Shown here: piece by piece, positions 5,235 through 6,904 of the stretch | Numbering within the stretch: position 1 is the first letter of the stretch | Layout of the letters: each line of letters opens with the position of its first letter | From: Actinomycetales bacterium | GTDB lineage: Bacteria; Actinomycetota; Actinomycetes; Actinomycetales; Microbacteriaceae | Length of the DNA: 6,904 bases | Reading direction: 5' to 3' | Assembly: GCA_015655255.1 (NCBI GenBank) | Contig: JAATFJ010000384.1 | Coordinates: forward strand, 1-6,904 | Position numbers and translations under genes: made by a program | Notes under the pieces: model-generated | What the model saw: only the letters and a program-made list of their open reading frames with translations | Told to the model about the DNA's origin: nothing | Database searches by the model: none

Positions 5235-6362
5235 GTGACCTCCGCAGAGACCCCTGACGTCCGCTTCCTCGAACCGGATGGTCGCTTCGTCCCCTCGCCC
5301 GCCGCGGAACGCTATCGCCGACTCGTGGAGTCGATCGCCGATGCGGAGCTCGAGCAGTTCTACCGGGACATGGTCGTCATCCGCGCGGTCGACGTGCAGG
5401 CGACGAACTTGCAGCGCCAGGGGCAGCTCGCGCTGTGGCCGCCGAGCAGGGGCCAGGAGGCCGCCCAGGTCGGGTCCGCTCGCGCCGCCCGCCCGCAGGA
5501 CACGCTCTTCCCCTCCTACCGGGAGCACGTCGTTGCCCGCATCCGCGGCGTCGATCCCGTCGACATCCTCCGCGTCATGCGCGGCGTCTCGCACGGCGGC
5601 TGGGATCCCACAGACCCGAAGAACGGCAACGTCCGCCCCTACACCCTCGTGCTCGGCTCGCAGACCGTGCACGCCACGGGCTACGCCATGGGACTCCTCT
5701 TCGACGAGAAGAGCGGCACGGGTGACCCCGAGCGCGACGAGGCCGTCGTCGTCTACTACGGCGACGGCGCATCGAGCCAGGGCGATGTGCACGAGGCTAT
5801 GGTCTTCGCCGCGAGCTACCAGACCCCGGAGCTGTTCTTCCTGCAGAACAACCACTGGGCCATCTCCGTCCCCGTGTCCACCCAGTCCCGCGTACCGCTC
5901 GTCGGCCGGGGCGGTGGCTACGGCATCCCCAGCGTTCGCATCGACGGCAACGACGTGCTCGCGAGCTACGCCGTCACCCGCACGCTCCTCGACGAGGCGC
6001 GTGCCGGTGACGGGCCCCGCGCCATCGAGGCCGTCACCTACCGGATGGGCGCGCACACGACGAGCGACGACCCCACGAAGTACCGCGGCAGCGAGGAGGA
6101 GCAGCGCTGGGAGCAGCGCGACCCCATCGCCCGGTTCCGCGCCTACCTGGAGGGACGGGGTGCCGCGGCCTCCTTCTTCTCCGACGTCGAGGCGGAGGCG
6201 GCCGAGGCGGCCGAAGACATCCGCGTGCGGACGATCACCCTCGAATCCCCCGCCATGGACTCGATGTTCGCGCATGTGTACAGCGAGCCACACCCGCTCC
6301 TGGACGAGGAGCGCGCCTGGCTGAAGAAGTACGAGGCGTCGTTCGAGGAGGACCCGTCGTGA
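5235..6362 (+). CDS. bkdA: 2-oxoacid dehydrogenase E1 component, alpha subunit (BkdA/PdhA-like)
   Basis: This encodes 375 residues, typical for the alpha chain of an alpha2-beta2 E1. With the beta subunit it decarboxylates a 2-oxoacid using thiamine pyrophosphate and passes the acyl group to lipoyl-E2 in the cytoplasm. The TPP-binding motif is plain: Gly-Asp-Gly at 176-178 through Asn-Asn at 205-206 (GDGASSQGDVHEA ... FFLQNNHWAIS). Also present are SRGQEA, PSYREH (Tyr95-His98) near the active site, and the loop YRMGAHTTSDDP at 269-280, whose equivalent is the conserved phosphorylation loop of mammalian BCKDH. The general pattern (YRDMVVIRAVDVQATNLQRQGQLALW) is closest to the actinobacterial group that includes mycobacterial Rv2497c, now regarded as branched-chain (BkdA). 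Pyruvate as substrate cannot be excluded from sequence alone. The GTG start is supported by the leaderless promoter box. The stop overlaps the next gene by 4 bp (GTGA), indicating translational coupling. Confidence 0.9.
   Translation: MTSAETPDVRFLEPDGRFVPSPAAERYRRLVESIADAELEQFYRDMVVIRAVDVQATNLQRQGQLALWPPSRGQEAAQVGSARAARPQDTLFPSYREHVVARIRGVDPVDILRVMRGVSHGGWDPTDPKNGNVRPYTLVLGSQTVHATGYAMGLLFDEKSGTGDPERDEAVVVYYGDGASSQGDVHEAMVFAASYQTPELFFLQNNHWAISVPVSTQSRVPLVGRGGGYGIPSVRIDGNDVLASYAVTRTLLDEARAGDGPRAIEAVTYRMGAHTTSDDPTKYRGSEEEQRWEQRDPIARFRAYLEGRGAAASFFSDVEAEAAEAAEDIRVRTITLESPAMDSMFAHVYSEPHPLLDEERAWLKKYEASFEEDPS
6345..6352 (+). promoter_or_regulatory. Shine-Dalgarno sequence for the E1 beta gene
   Basis: GAGGAGGA inside the last codons of the alpha gene is a near-perfect Shine-Dalgarno sequence, six bases before the GTG at 6359. 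It decides the start in favour of 6359 over the in-frame ATG at 6374. It contrasts with the two leaderless genes upstream. Confidence 0.7.
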
Positions 6363-6904
6363 CGATCGAGACGATGCCGTTCAGCAAGGCGCTCAACGCG
6401 GGCCTGCGCCGCGCCATGGAGGACGACGACCGCGTCCTCCTCATGGGCGAGGACATCGGTCCGCTCGGCGGCGTCTTCCGCGTGACGGAGCATCTGCAGC
6501 GGGACTTCGGCGAGCGCCGGGTGCTCGACACACCCCTCGCGGAGTCGGGAATCGTCGGCACCGCCATCGGCCTCGCGATGGCGGGGTATCGCCCCGTCTG
6601 CGAGATCAAGTTTGACGGTTTCGTCTTCCCCGCCTTCGACCAGATCACCACCCAGCTCGCCAAGCTCACCAATCGGCATGCGGGGGCGCTGCGGATGCCC
6701 GTCGTCATCCGCATCCCCTATGGCGGGCACATCGGCGCCGTCGAGCACCACCAGGAGAGCCCCGAGACGTACTTCGCGCACACCCCGGGGCTGCGCGTCG
6801 TCTCGCCCTCCACCCCGCACGACGCCTACTGGATGATCCAGGAGGCGATCTCCTCTGCCGACCCCATCGTCTTCCTCGAGCCGAAGAGCCGCTACTGGCC
6901 CAAA
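6359..6904 (+). CDS. bkdB: 2-oxoacid dehydrogenase E1 component, beta subunit (BkdB/PdhB-like), 3' truncated by the window
   Basis: The frame is open from the GTG at 6359 to the last base, giving 182 residues of an expected 320-350. It is the pyrimidine-binding domain of the transketolase-like beta chain. Visible hallmarks are MGEDIG at 29-34 after a short helix (FSKALNAGLRRAMEDD), DTPLAESGIVGTAIGLA with the TPP-activating glutamate at Glu62, and CEIKFDGFVFPAFDQI. Further on come RIPYGGHIGAVEHHQESPE and AHTPGLRVVSPSTPHDAYWMI, the region that contacts the alpha subunit and monovalent cation. The GAVEHHQESPE stretch, in place of the GGGHSQSLE typical of many pyruvate enzymes, fits the branched-chain/general 2-oxoacid group. 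The gene overlaps the alpha gene by 4 bp and surely forms one operon with it. A lipoyl acyltransferase E2 gene is expected beyond the right edge. The GTG start is supported by the strong Shine-Dalgarno sequence. Confidence 0.9.
   Translation, partial: MTIETMPFSKALNAGLRRAMEDDDRVLLMGEDIGPLGGVFRVTEHLQRDFGERRVLDTPLAESGIVGTAIGLAMAGYRPVCEIKFDGFVFPAFDQITTQLAKLTNRHAGALRMPVVIRIPYGGHIGAVEHHQESPETYFAHTPGLRVVSPSTPHDAYWMIQEAISSADPIVFLEPKSRYWPK

Overview
The window is high-GC DNA with GTG starts and GC-rich third codon positions. Its gene content and protein sequences suggest an actinobacterium, probably of the Microbacteriaceae (Microbacterium-like). This assignment is by pattern recognition only, without a database search.

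Layout, left to right. (1) Positions 2-304 (+) hold the 3' end of an unrecognised gene. (2) Convergent to it, 318-713 (-) encodes a small four-helix membrane protein of the actinobacterial 'phage holin family' (a housekeeping family, not evidence of a prophage). (3) Positions 714-1441 are a long gene-poor stretch with several inverted repeats, including a 16-bp stem, and a tandem duplication just before the next gene. (4) Positions 1442-3967 (+) encode a large LuxR-family ATPase regulator of MalT/LAL architecture (P-loop ATPase, helical-repeat middle, C-terminal LuxR helix-turn-helix). Its Walker A lysine is replaced by arginine. (5) Positions 3990-5066 (+) encode a PLP-dependent aminotransferase of the HisC2/Pat type. 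(6) After a 168-bp spacer with an operator-like palindrome, 5235-6362 and 6359-6904 (+, the second cut by the window edge) encode the alpha and beta E1 subunits of a 2-oxoacid dehydrogenase complex, most likely branched-chain (BkdA/BkdB type). They overlap by 4 bp in a GTGA junction.

How the genes fit together. The E1 alpha/beta pair is an operon whose products form the decarboxylating E1 heterotetramer; an E2 gene would be expected just beyond the right edge. The aminotransferase makes or consumes 2-oxoacids (aromatic or imidazole type), so the right half is a 2-oxoacid/amino-acid metabolism block, but each transcription unit appears to have its own promoter. Both the aminotransferase and E1 alpha have a TANNNT -10-like box exactly 6 nt before a GTG start and no Shine-Dalgarno sequence, which points to leaderless mRNAs. 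The LAL regulator, with its long structured upstream region, looks like an accessory gene placed among housekeeping genes; its target is not evident from the sequence.

The items most worth a second look are the Walker A Lys-to-Arg change, the structured gene-free region before the regulator, and the palindrome lying against the -10 box of the E1 operon. I see no CRISPR array, transposase, tRNA or rRNA.
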